From Astropecten irregularis (Eukaryota > Echinodermata > Asteroidea > Paxillosida > Astropectinidae), in contig OZ020244.1 of NCBI GenBank assembly GCA_963971285.1, positions 12,338,001 to 12,402,000 on the forward strand: a stretch of 64,000 bases of DNA. The letters run 5' to 3'. Positions 39,771 to 50,200 of this stretch are shown here, piece by piece. Made by a program: the position numbers and the translations under genes. Each line of letters begins with the position of its first letter. Position 1 is the stretch's first letter. Below the pieces are notes generated by a model. That model saw only the letters and a list, made by a program, of their open reading frames with translations. It did no database searches and was not told the origin of the DNA.

Positions 39771-39905
39771 GGAGACTTTTGGAGAGTCGGTCTTGAGTCA
39801 ACAGAGCACGTGCACGCACGCGCAAAATGCGCACATGCTCACAATTGCGCAAGCATGGTTTGCGCGTGCGCTGTTGACTCAAGACAGACTCTCCAAACGT
39901 CTCCC
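39771..39905. mobile_element. GCGC-rich foldback MITE, copy 2 (opposite orientation)
   Basis: Same family as 39227-39365 but the core is reversed (agcatggtttgcgcgtgcgc), showing an independent insertion and not a tandem copy of the minisatellite plus MITE. It is flanked by att on both sides. Confidence 0.88.
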
Positions 39906-40124
39906 ATTGCTCAAACTCCTCATTACTATAACTCCTCATTTTGTCCTGTGTGTTATCAATACAACCAATATTACTATAACTCCTCATTTTGTCCTGTGTG
40001 TTATCAATACAACCAATAACTCCTCATTTTGTCCTGTGTGTTATCAATACAACCAATTACTATAACTCCTCATTACTATAACTCCTCATTTTGTCCTGTG
40101 TGTTATCAATACAACCAATTACTA

Positions 40125-40302
40125 CAGTGGAACGCCACTATAACGAACACGATGGGATGCACAGAAATTGTTTGTTATAGCGGACGTTCGTGAACATGTT
40201 CAGCATGCCTATACATTGTAAACAAAAATTGGGAGCCAAGGATGATGTTCGGTACAGCAAAATGTTCAGTATAGCGGTGTTCGTTGTAGTTGCGTTCCAC
40301 TG
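40125..40302. mobile_element. pogo/Tigger-like MITE, TA target site
   Basis: A 178-bp element with ends cagtggaacgccactataac and gttgtagttgcgttccactg, flanked by TA at 40123-40124 and 40303-40304. Removing it and one TA restores the minisatellite unit. TIRs starting CAGTGGAAC with TA duplication fit the pogo branch of Tc1/mariner. Confidence 0.85.
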
Positions 40303-40970
40303 TATAACTTCTCATTTTGTCCTGTGTGTTGTCAATACAACCAATTACTATAACTCCTCATTTTGCCCTGTGTGTTATCAATACAACCAATTACTATAAC
40401 TCCTCATTTTGTCCTGTGTGTTATCAATACAACCAATTACTATAAATCTTCATTACTATAACTCCTCATTTTGTCCTGTGTGTTATCAATACAACCAATT
40501 ACTATTTAACTCTTCATTACTATAACTCCTCATTACTATAACTCCTCATTTTGTCCTGTGTGTTATCAATACAACCAATTACTATTTAACTCTTCATTAC
40601 TATAACTCCTCATTACTATAACTCCTCATTTTGTCCTGTGTGTTATCAATACAACCAATATTACTATAACTCTTTATTACCTCCTCATTTTGTCCTGTGT
40701 GTTATCAATATAACAAATTACTATAACTCTTCATTACTATAACTCCTCATTACCTCCTCATTTTGTCCTGTGTGTTATCAATACAACCAATTACTATATC
40801 TCTTCATTACTATAACTCCTCATTACCTCCTCATTTTGTCCTGTGTGTTATCAATATAACAAATTACTATAACTCTTCATTACCTCCTCATTTTGTCCTG
40901 TGTGTTATCAATATAACAAATTACTATAACTCCTCATTACCTCCTCATTACCTCCACATAACAACTTAAT

Positions 40971-41255
40971 TTGACATTTGTTTTTTTGTTTTTTCAAAAT
41001 TAATCTCATACTTTTCTAGTTATTAACAAAATGGTCTCAGAAAAACTTCTTGGGGCACTGTAAAACTCCACAATTTGGCCATTGTGTCAACACAAATTTC
41101 TGGTCATGTTATTACTTGATCAATACAACTTTTACAAAACATTTTACTTAAATGTATTTTTTTCAATACACCCTCAGATTCGAGTGAACACAAATTATAA
41201 TTAAATCATCAAACAACCACAAGGAAAACTGACTGAATTTTAAAGTCATTGAAAT
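40971..41255. other. No gene seen
   Basis: Short AT-rich spacer between the minisatellite and the tRNA-derived foldback. Confidence 0.5.
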
Positions 41256-41440
41256 GTGAACAAAGAAAAATTGACTGTAGTGGGATTCGAACTGGCGACC
41301 TCCTGAATACCGTACAGGTGCTCTACCAACTGAGCCATCCAGCCCTACGTTGGTGGTGACCCCAATATTGGAGTCACCACCAACAGTATTCAGGAGTTTG
41401 CCGGTTCGAATCCCGCTCCAGTAAATTTTTCTTTGTTCAC
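41256..41440. mobile_element. tRNA-derived foldback repeat, copy 1
   Basis: A 185-bp element with inverted ends gtgaacaaagaaaaattgac / ttaaatttttctttgttcac (imperfect), an inner inverted repeat (ttggtggtgac / gtcaccaccaa) and a tRNA-like segment on the minus strand. The B-box-like ggttcgaatcc occurs in both arms. A shorter relative lies at 60987-61083. Confidence 0.75.
41274..41345 (-). pseudogene. tRNA-like sequence inside foldback (not a working tRNA)
   Basis: Read on the minus strand it starts gggctggatggctcagttgg (A box present), has a stem of cctg/cagg around the anticodon position, and ends with gttcgaatccc (B box). The 3' acceptor strand does not pair with gggctgg, the T stem is weak and the residue before the presumed anticodon is not U. 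I therefore call it a tRNA-derived promoter remnant. Confidence 0.6.
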
Positions 41441-41910
41441 TTTTCAACAAATTATAATTACTATTTTTGTTTTTATGTTAAGAGTCACCTAAAATTTAAA
41501 CTCACCAATTTCTCTTAGTGAACACAACTTAAAAAACAACAACATTATGACCATCTCAACACGTATAATTCCTTGTTTTGTACTGTGTCATCACAACTAT
41601 TGTTAATAGTCTTTTTTGTTGACACAACTTATTGGTACATATTAAATCTTTTATATAGATATCATTCTTTCCTTCCGAATGCATGGAGTTAAGAACAGTG
41701 AGCATTAATAAGCAGTGTTGTCAAATCAAATGCTTTTTACTAATTTCTTGTACAAATGTTTTTGCAACTCATTTCTTGTACATACAAAGAATTTTAAAAA
41801 TATGTAAATTACACTTAAATGAATACCCTGTGGGTTGTCACAAAAGAAATTAAGATGGAGTGACTGGGATAGACAGGAGAAAAGACAACAGATACAGGTC
41901 TGTTTATAAT
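41441..41910. other. No gene seen
   Basis: Unique AT-rich DNA. The minus-strand 102-codon frame at 41726-42034 overlaps a MITE and is not supported. Confidence 0.45.
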
Positions 41911-42042
41911 GAAAGACTTTGTAGAATCGGTTTAGAGTCACCAGCGCACGCGCAAACCATGCTTGCGCAATTGTGAGCAAGCGCGCGTTGCTTTGCGCGT
42001 GTGTGTGCTGTTGACTTGAAGACCGGCTCTCCAAAGTCTCCC
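41911..42042. mobile_element. GCGC-rich foldback MITE, copy 3 (diverged)
   Basis: Third member of the family at 39227 and 39771, with the same core (caaaccatgcttgcgcaatt) and more substitutions in the arms. It lies about 130 bp downstream of the recombinase stop codon. Confidence 0.82.
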
Positions 42043-42131
42043 ATTTACTTGGATTATTGCATGAATGTTTAATATGATAATCCCATTCTCACATACAGTT
42101 CAGGTACATATGCATTTTTAGTTTTCTTCTC

Positions 42132-42137
42132 TTTATT
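42132..42137 (-). terminator. Polyadenylation signal AATAAA for the recombinase exon
   Basis: The plus strand reads tttatt, so the minus-strand transcript has AATAAA about 40 nt past the stop codon of the recombinase frame. This position is normal for a cleavage/polyadenylation signal. Confidence 0.5.
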
Positions 42138-42177
42138 TCACAGTTCTTATCTGGCTTGTCAGTATATTGTACATGTA

Positions 42178-44823
42178 CTATGGATTTTTTTCTGCCTGCT
42201 TGTTTTTTCTCCTGTCTGCTTGTATTAGATTCCACACTTTCGATTTAATTTGAACAACTGTTCTATTTTGCAAAATAGTGTGTTTGGCCATTGCATCCTT
42301 ACACATTCCCTCAGTGGGAGTTTTTCCCAATTGAAAACATTTCCTCAAATCTGGATGATGCAACACTGCATCAACTTCTTGCTGGTTCCAAGCCCTCTTA
42401 CAAACAGATTTTTTAGCCTGTTTGAATCCCATTGACTTAATGTTTTTATACCTGACACTAGAGCCAGTGCTTCCAACACTTGAAACGCTCGTTCCAGGTT
42501 CTGAGTTACTACATGTACCTAGTGTTTCATGGCACTGCCCTTCGTCATCTGACTGTGACTGTGTACATGTACTTGGCACTTGGCAATCATCCTCATCATC
42601 TGACTGTGTACACGTACTTTGCTCATTCATCAGTCTGTCTGTGTCCTCAAGTACAACTTCATCTAGGGATTTGCCTTTGAATTCATGTATTTTTCCCTGT
42701 TCTAATGCATCAAGAAGTTTTCCTACTTTGCCTAGTATAAGGGCCTCATGGGGCAGCCTGTAATACTCCCTGTGTACAGCAATGTTATGGCCTAAATGAT
42801 TTGCCAATTGTTCCAGCTCATGCTTTTTCAAATTCAACAACTGACTCATGGTAGCCACATGTTTCCTTAGTCTGGTTGCAGTCACAGTCTCAGGGTTATC
42901 AGCTTTACACTGTTTTGCAAGCTTGCGCAAACAATCACATCCCCTGTGCGGACCCATTGCATCTGCATTAATCCGAGCAAAAACATAGGGATTTTCGGGG
43001 TGAACACCAACTTGTTCACGGGAACCAACCAAGATATCAACAGATTCTCTCATGTTTGGAGTGAAAAGTAGTGGCACTCCTCTATTCCGTTTCCCTCGTA
43101 TGTACACTAGGGACAACCTGCTAATGGATAGTTTCTCTGACAGAGACAATGATTCCATGACATCACCATGAGCATCTACTCCACGTGCTACATTCTTTTG
43201 GTAAGTTTCCACTTTCAGAAACTGTGTTTCTCCTGGTCTTCTCCTGTTATACACAATGAGCTGTGCCAGTGTTAATTGGGCTAACTGTGTAAATGTCTCC
43301 CCTGAAATCCCTGACTGTCGTATTTGAGATTTTAGCCTGTGTTCTTCTTCACGCATGTGTTTGTGCAATTTCATGATATCTTGTGTAAGTGGCAGCCTTT
43401 TAGGTTCATTCCATTTGGCAGCACTCGCCTGTCTTAATGCGTGACCAGAGACTCTCGTACTCCATTCCAATTCCATAAGTCGTTTAAAGCCTGCTGCATT
43501 ATGCCCATCATCAACAAAAAACCCCGTTTTAAGGGCTTCGGCGTCTACTATTTCGGCCATCCTATTAAGAATATGGCCATGTTTCCGGGCCAATGATGGA
43601 GTAGAAAACTGAAAGGTTGTATCATCAAACTTTGAACATTTCAATGCCGCATCAACAACAATGTCAAAGTTTCTAGGATGGACTAAGTCCTTTGCACAAC
43701 ATATTCTTTCATTAAGGCTGCGTGCAGCAGACAGCAAACGTGAGGCCTCTCTCATTTTCTGCGCAATGTAATGGTTACTGTTGTTTGTATGCCCTGCAGC
43801 AGCAGCATAATGCTCCCCCAGTTTCAAGATGAGTGGGTCATTTCGGGCAACCATGGTGATATGGTCTTGCTCCATTCCACTGAGTACACTTTTCAGACAT
43901 TTAGAGATATCATGCGGTATTGGCATGAGGGCTGCCCCTGCTCTTATATGTCTAGAACCTTTTTTGTTCGTTTTACGTTGAGGACATGTTTTTTTATGTC
44001 GGTAGAGAGCCTTTCTCTTGTAAAGGCCTCGGCAGTCTGAACAAAACATGAACTCACTTGTTTTCGACTTATCACCATAGTTCGGCCTCTTATGAACAAT
44101 TAGCTCACCCTTTTCTTCACCAGCCATCACTCTCTTATTATGTTCGTAATCCCCTGCTTTTCGCAAATTTGCAATGAGGTTACATCTCTCTTTGCTTTTT
44201 TTTTTCAGACCAAGTATTTTCCCGACTTCACTCTCTTCTGAATGTGTGTCCTCCCAGTGTTCTGGCAACTTTTTGTAAGGTTTCTGACAAAACACACAGT
44301 AATGTCTCTTGTCCCACACTCTTTGTCCCTTTTTGGCTGCGTTTGCCGAGGACACTACCCAAGCATTTTTTTCTTGCAGATTTCTTTTCTGTTTACCCTT
44401 ACCCCTTTTTCCTCTTTTTGAGGGTGACACATTTTCTGGGTTCTCTTTGTTCCTACGCTTGGAGCCGCAAGAAGTGTTGGCTGGTGTTACTTGGAAATTA
44501 CTAGTACTTGTACCTTCTTCATCTGATTCTGATTCTGACACAATCCCAGATTTTGGAACCTTAGCCTTGGTTGTGCAAGATCTCTGTTTTGGAATTTCAT
44601 CCAAATTGTCTGAGAAATCACTGCTGTCAGATGACACCAAATCCTCTTCACTCCATCTTGAGGGCTCATACACACTGGAATCAGATTCATCAACTGACAT
44701 TCTATCAGAATCAGATTCATCGGCATGGGAAGAAGGTGCATTTTCAACACTAGCATATGCTGTGGATGGCTCATGAGGAAACACGCCGAGTTGAGCTGTG
44801 CTATCTGAAACGTGAACTAACAA
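42178..44823 (-). CDS. Crypton-like tyrosine recombinase with zinc-finger and Myb-like parts
   Basis: An open frame of about 881 residues; numbering here counts from 44823. An acidic Ser-rich N-terminus and a basic patch (122-150) are followed by two zinc-finger-like motifs: C176-x2-C179...H189-x4-H194 and C261-x2-C264...H276-x4-C280. A helical core-binding region (about 300-510) precedes a tyrosine-recombinase catalytic domain: RRRPGE at 527-532, lysine in the GKRNRGVPL strand at 578, RLRKH at 651-655, HLGH at 676-679, and tyrosines 687-688. The C-terminus (808-872) looks like a Myb/SANT fold (AWNQQEV...VVQIKSKVWNLI). The box II histidine (HxxR) is replaced by Thr650. The frame has no ATG at its start (44821-44823 is TTG, with a stop just upstream). 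Acceptors ttttgttag (exon from 44816) and tttcag (exon from 44804) suggest an internal or terminal exon entered in phase 1. Activity and mobility are unknown. Confidence 0.78.
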   Translation of the reverse strand: MLVHVSDSTAQLGVFPHEPSTAYASVENAPSSHADESDSDRMSVDESDSSVYEPSRWSEEDLVSSDSSDFSDNLDEIPKQRSCTTKAKVPKSGIVSESESDEEGTSTSNFQVTPANTSCGSKRRNKENPENVSPSKRGKRGKGKQKRNLQEKNAWVVSSANAAKKGQRVWDKRHYCVFCQKPYKKLPEHWEDTHSEESEVGKILGLKKKSKERCNLIANLRKAGDYEHNKRVMAGEEKGELIVHKRPNYGDKSKTSEFMFCSDCRGLYKRKALYRHKKTCPQRKTNKKGSRHIRAGAALMPIPHDISKCLKSVLSGMEQDHITMVARNDPLILKLGEHYAAAAGHTNNSNHYIAQKMREASRLLSAARSLNERICCAKDLVHPRNFDIVVDAALKCSKFDDTTFQFSTPSLARKHGHILNRMAEIVDAEALKTGFFVDDGHNAAGFKRLMELEWSTRVSGHALRQASAAKWNEPKRLPLTQDIMKLHKHMREEEHRLKSQIRQSGISGETFTQLAQLTLAQLIVYNRRRPGETQFLKVETYQKNVARGVDAHGDVMESLSLSEKLSISRLSLVYIRGKRNRGVPLLFTPNMRESVDILVGSREQVGVHPENPYVFARINADAMGPHRGCDCLRKLAKQCKADNPETVTATRLRKHVATMSQLLNLKKHELEQLANHLGHNIAVHREYYRLPHEALILGKVGKLLDALEQGKIHEFKGKSLDEVVLEDTDRLMNEQSTCTQSDDEDDCQVPSTCTQSQSDDEGQCHETLGTCSNSEPGTSVSSVGSTGSSVRYKNIKSMGFKQAKKSVCKRAWNQQEVDAVLHHPDLRKCFQLGKTPTEGMCKDAMAKHTILQNRTVVQIKSKVWNLIQADRRKNKQAEKNP

Positions 44824-44911
44824 AATAATTTACATTATTAGGGCTCTCTGGTCCTCCTTCAGAGATGTCTGCAGGGATGCCTTCATAGATGTCTACATGG
44901 GCATTATTTGC

Positions 44912-47295
44912 CTATGTGGACATATGTGACCCGTTGACATGGATAAACCTGTCGTCCAATCGCTCTGCAAATGAAATTTCAGAAAAATCAACAGATGTGA
45001 AATGAGGGTGCTTTGATTTTTCCACAATAACTGACAGGTTTTTATCAGGTGTTACACTACAGGCTTGCTGTGTTGCAGTGGAGGCTTCATCGGTTGTAAC
45101 ACTACAGGCTTGGTGTGTTGCAGTGGAGGCTTCATCGGGTGTAACACTACAGGCTTGGTGTGTTGCAGTGGAGGCTTCATCGGGTGTAACACTACAGGCT
45201 TGGTGTGTTGCAGTGGAGGCTTCATCGGGTGTAACACTACAGGCTTGGTGTGTTGCAGTGGAGGCTTCATCTGGTGTAACACTACAGGCTTGGTGTGTTG
45301 CAGTGGAGGCTTCATCTGGTGTAACACTACAGGCTTGGTGTGTTGCAGTGGAGGCTTCATCGGGTGTAACACTACAGGCTTGGTGTGTTGCAGTGGAGGC
45401 TTCATCGGGTGTTACACTACAGGCTTGGTGTGTTGCAGTGGAGGCTTCATCGGATGTTACACTACAGGCTTGTTGTGTTGCAGTGGAGGCTTCATCGGCT
45501 GTTACACTACAGGCTTGGTGTGTTGCAATGGAGGCTTCATCGGATGTTACACTACAGGCTTGGTGTGTTGCAGTGGAGGCTTCATCGGGTGTAACACTAC
45601 AGGCTTGGTGTGTTGCAATGGAGGCTTCATCTGGTGTAACACTACAGGCTTGGTGTGTTGCAGTGGAGGCTTCATCGGATGTTACACTACAGGCTTGGTG
45701 TGTTGCAATGGAGGCTTCATCGGATGTTACACTACAGGCTTGGTGTGTTGCAGTGGAGGCTTCATCGGGTGTAACACTACAGGCTTGGTGTGTTGCAGTG
45801 GAGGCTTCATCGGGTGTAACACTACAGGCTTGGTGTGTTGCAATGGAGGCTTCATCGGGTGTAACACTACAGGCTTGGTGTGTTGCAGTGGAGGCTTCAT
45901 CGGGTGTAACACTACAGGCTTGGTGTGTTGCAATGGAGGCTTCATCGGATGTTACACTACAGGCTTGGTGTGTTGCAGTGGAGGCTTCATCGGGTGTAAC
46001 ACTACAGGCTTGGTGTGCTGCAATGGAGGCTTCATCGGATGTTACACTACAGGCTCGGTGTGTTGCAGTGGAGGCTTCATCTGGTGTAACACTACAGGCT
46101 TGGTGTGTTGCAATGGAGGCTTCATCGGGTGTAACACTACAGGCTTGGTGTGTTGCAGTGGAGGCTTCATCAGGTGTAACACTACAGGCTTGGTGTGTTG
46201 CAATGGAGGCTTCATCGGGTGTAACACTACAGGCTTGGTGTGTTGCAGTGGAGGCTTCATCGGGTGTAACACTACAGGCTTGGTGTGTTGCAGTGGAGGC
46301 TTCATCGGGTGTAACACTACAGGCTTGGTGTGTTGCAGTGGAGGCTTCATCTGGTGTAACACTACAGGCTTGGTGTGTTGCAGTGGAGGCTTCATCTGGT
46401 GTAACACTACAGGCTTGGTGTGTTGCAGTGGAGGCTTCATCGGGTGTAACACTACAGGCTTGGTGTGTTGCAGTGGAGGCTTCATCGGGTGTTACACTAC
46501 AGGCTTGGTGTGTTGCAGTGGAGGCTTCATCGGATGTTACACTACAGGCTTGTTGTGTTGCAGTGGAGGCTTCATCGGCTGTTACACTACAGGCTTGGTG
46601 TGTTGCAATGGAGGCTTCATCGGATGTTACACTACAGGCTTGGTGTGTTGCAGTGGAGGCTTCATCGGGTGTAACACTACAGGCTTGGTGTGTTGCAATG
46701 GAGGCTTCATCTGGTGTAACACTACAGGCTTGGTGTGTTGCAGTGGAGGCTTCATCGGATGTTACACTACAGGCTTGGTGTGTTGCAATGGAGGCTTCAT
46801 CGGATGTTACACTACAGGCTTGGTGTGTTGCAGTGGAGGCTTCATCTGGTGTAACACTACAGGCTTGGTGTGTTGCAATGGAGGCTTCATCGGGTGTAAC
46901 ACTACAGGCTTGGTGTGTTGCAGTGGAGGCTTCATCGGGTGTAACACTACAGGCTTGGTGTGTTGCAATGGAGGCTTCATCGGATGTTACACTACAGGCT
47001 TGGTGTGTTGCAGTGGAGGCTTCATCGGGTGTAACACTACAGGCTTGGTGTGCTGCAATGGAGGCTTCATCGGATGTTACACTACAGGCTCGGTGTGTTG
47101 CAGTGGAGGCTTCATCTGGTGTAACACTACAGGCTTGGTGTGTTGCAATGGAGGCTTCATCGGGTGTAACACTACAGGCTTGGTGTGTTGCAGTGGAGGC
47201 TTCATCAGGTGTAACACTACAGGCTTGGTGTGTTGCAATGGAGGCTTCTTTGGGTGTTACACTACAGGCTTTCTGATTTGTTTCATTCTCAGATC
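44912..47295 (-). CDS. Giant repeat exon of the SET gene
   Basis: 2,384 nt, entered in phase 1 after acceptor tcaatattacag and ending at TAG 44914-44912. It starts GSENETNQKACSVT, matching the start of the 83-nt cassette exon (GSENGPETQACQ), so it is an expanded paralog of that exon. The body is about 49 copies of a 15-residue repeat, ACSVTPDEASTATHQ, with small variation (T/I, P/S/A, H/Q), probably disordered. The tail (SVIVEKSKHPHFTSVDFSEI... to GSHMST) is non-repetitive. No AATAAA follows the stop before the recombinase frame. Confidence 0.7.
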
Positions 47296-50200
47296 CTGTA
47301 ATATTGATCAAAATATAAGAATTACAGAGTTTCCCTTTGCACCCTAGTATTCTGAACAAATCTAAATCGCAGGGGAATGAAAGTACCTGGATGTCTGCGA
47401 TGATCTATAGGGCTTAATTTCTTTTGAGTCAGTTATTTTCAGCTACTGCATTTATCATCATACAAGATGCCAGATGCCATGGTATTAATTCATCTTCATG
47501 AGTGAGCAATCATACTTGCACAATTTCTGTGCATCCCGGTTTGTTTGTTATAGTAGCGTTTCACTGTAATTCATTTATAGCGAGTGTGAATAGTCTAGAA
47601 GCACTACCATTGCGTGGACTCTGCATGTAATTCAATTATATCGAGTGTGAACAGTCTAAGCGCTACCATTGCGTATAATCATACAGTTGTGCACATAGTA
47701 TATGGATTTAATGAATATTTAAATGAATGTTAATGTATGTAATTCAATTATAGCGAGTGTGTACGGTCTAAGCGGCACCATTATGTGGACTCAGTATGTA
47801 ACTCAATTAAAGCGAGTGTGTACGATCTAAGCGGCACCATTATGTGGACTCAGTATGTAACTCAATTATAGCGAGTGTGTACGGTCTAAGCGGCACCATT
47901 ATGTGGACTCAGTATGTAACTCAATTATAGCGAGTGTGTACGGTCTAAGCGGCACCATTGCGTGGACTCAGTATGTAACTCAATTATAGCGAGTGTGTAC
48001 GTACGGTCCAAGCACCACCATTATGTGGACTCCATACAATAATACAATGAATTGTATGTAACTCAATTATAGCGAGTGTGTACGGTCCAAGCACCACCAT
48101 TATGTGGAATCAGTATGTAACTCAATTATAGCGAGTGTGTACGGTCTAAGCGGCACCATTACGTGGACTCCATATAATAATACAATGAATTGTATGTAAC
48201 TCAATTATAGCGAGTGTGTACAGTCTAAGCGGCACCATTACGTGGACTCCATATAATAATACAATGAATTGTATGTAACTCAATTATAGCGAGTGTGTAC
48301 GGTCTAAGCGGCACCATTATGTGGACTCAGTATGTAACTCAATTATAGTGAGTGTGTACGGTCCAAGCACCACCATTATGTGGACTCCATATAATAATAC
48401 AATGAATTGTATGTAACTCAATTATAGCGAGTGTGTACGGTCCAAGCACCACCATTATGTGGACTCAGTATGTAACTCAATTATAGCGAGTGTGTACGGT
48501 CAAAGCGGCACCATTATGTGGACTCCATATAATAATACAATGAATTGTATGTAACTCAATTATAGTGAGTGTGTACGGTCCAAGCACCACCATTATGTGG
48601 ATTCCATATAATAATACAATGAATTGTATGTAACTCAATTATAGCGAGTGTGTACGGTCCAAGCACCACCATTATGTGGACTCAGTATGTAACTCAATTA
48701 TAGCGAGTGTGTACGGTCCAAGCACCACCATTATGTGGACTCAGTATGTAACTCAATTATAGCGAGTGTGTACGGTCAAAGCGGCACCATTATGTGGACT
48801 CCATATAATAATACAATGAATTGTATGTAATTCAATTATAGCGAGTGTGTACGGTCTAAGCGGCACCATTATGTGGACTCAGTATGTAACTCAATTATAG
48901 CGAGTGTGTACGGTCAAAGCGGCACCATTATGTGGACTCCATATAATAATACAATGAATTGTATGTAACTCAATTATAGCGAGTGTGTACGGTCAAAGCG
49001 GCACCATTACGTGGACTCCATATAATAATACAATGAATTGTATGTAACTCGATCAATTATAGCGATCCGTGTTGAATTCTTAAATTTTCAACACAGGTCA
49101 CTTTCGGTCAGTTTTCACACTACTCAGCGCAACACTGGCATTTGCTTGACATGTGTAATGTTTCGACCCGTGTATTGCACGATCGTTTTTCTACAGACGG
49201 GTTCGCGCTTTCACTGTATTGCCATGTCAGGCCTTCACTCTCCAAAATGGCGGCACCCGGTATTTTTGAGACAACGTTCATGTTGTTCATGTATTTCAGA
49301 GTTGTAGCAAGGAGGAGATATAATATCGAAATGAACACAAAAAGTACTCGCGGAATTTTTTGACATGGACGCTTTCAGCAGGACGGTCAAGGGATACTTA
49401 TTTTTGTTTGTTGCATGCTAACCATGACCAAAGATCATAGCGCCGCGATGCTACTACCATATGGAAGGAAAAAACTTTTCATTCCTCCATGCTGCTACAG
49501 TGTGCTGCCACACGTAATTGTACAAAAGTGCACTCGGCCGCTACGATACACAGATCAAATTCAAGTGCAACAATTGCATGAATAATCATACAATGGACAC
49601 TGTACACATTTGCATTTAATCAATATTCACATGAAAGTTACACATATATTTCTAGTTGACTGACTTACCTCCACTCACATGGTCTTGTTCATGGTTTTGA
49701 GTACCTGTGGTAGTATCCTAGAAACAAATAGAACAATGAAGAATCTGAGGAAAAACTACTTTGAGTAAATCTGAGAGAAACTACTTTGAGTCATCCAAAG
49801 GCTGACTTTGAGATACATAGTTTTGACTTAGTATAATCAAAGTCGCCTGCAAAGTCGTCTTTCAGAAACAACAAGGGCGTGCATAGTGAAGTTCTGCTCA
49901 CTGATTTGAAAAGATGAATGGACACTTTTGTGACTCTGCGAGCAGGTCGAAAAATACTAGACAACATGCAGTAACAATGTACCCTTCCGGCCTATCAATC
50001 AAACTATGTGCATTGACCAGGAAGCAAAAGCTTAACAACAGTTGGCGTTGCTAAGGTGGGCGAAGCTTAAGAGAATAGCCGGAACGGTCCATTGTCAAAA
50101 GAGGGTGCCGCTGATACGTATATACAGCAGAAATAATCTGGAAACAACAAAAACTATTTTATTGTCTATTCTTACTTCAAGATTTTCCGATGATTTTGTG

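Larger units (their letters stand above)
38799..40970. repeat. Minisatellite, 46-bp class with short variants
   Basis: Irregular tandem copies of a unit built from caatacaaccaattactata, actcctcattttgtcctgtg and tgttat (about 46 bp), with extra attactataactcctc modules in many copies. The array is interrupted by two GCGC-rich foldback MITEs and one pogo-like MITE. Frames in it are not genes. Confidence 0.95.

Noticed and set aside
41274..41345. Functional tRNA gene
   Set aside because: Acceptor stem cannot pair and the anticodon loop is abnormal. The sequence is part of a foldback repeat.
44821..44823. TTG as start codon of the recombinase
   Set aside because: This is a eukaryotic nuclear sequence. 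The codon sits in a probable splice acceptor (ttttgttag) with a stop directly upstream, so it is intronic.
44804..44832. 29-nt intron gtaaat...tttcag joining the repeat exon extension to the recombinase
   Set aside because: Shorter than known spliceosomal introns in animals, and the phase does not restore the recombinase frame.
45065..47347. 760- and 732-codon plus-strand frames
   Set aside because: Open only because the 45-bp period is divisible by 3. They have no splice or start context, while the minus frame continues unique exon sequence at both ends and fits the splice chain.
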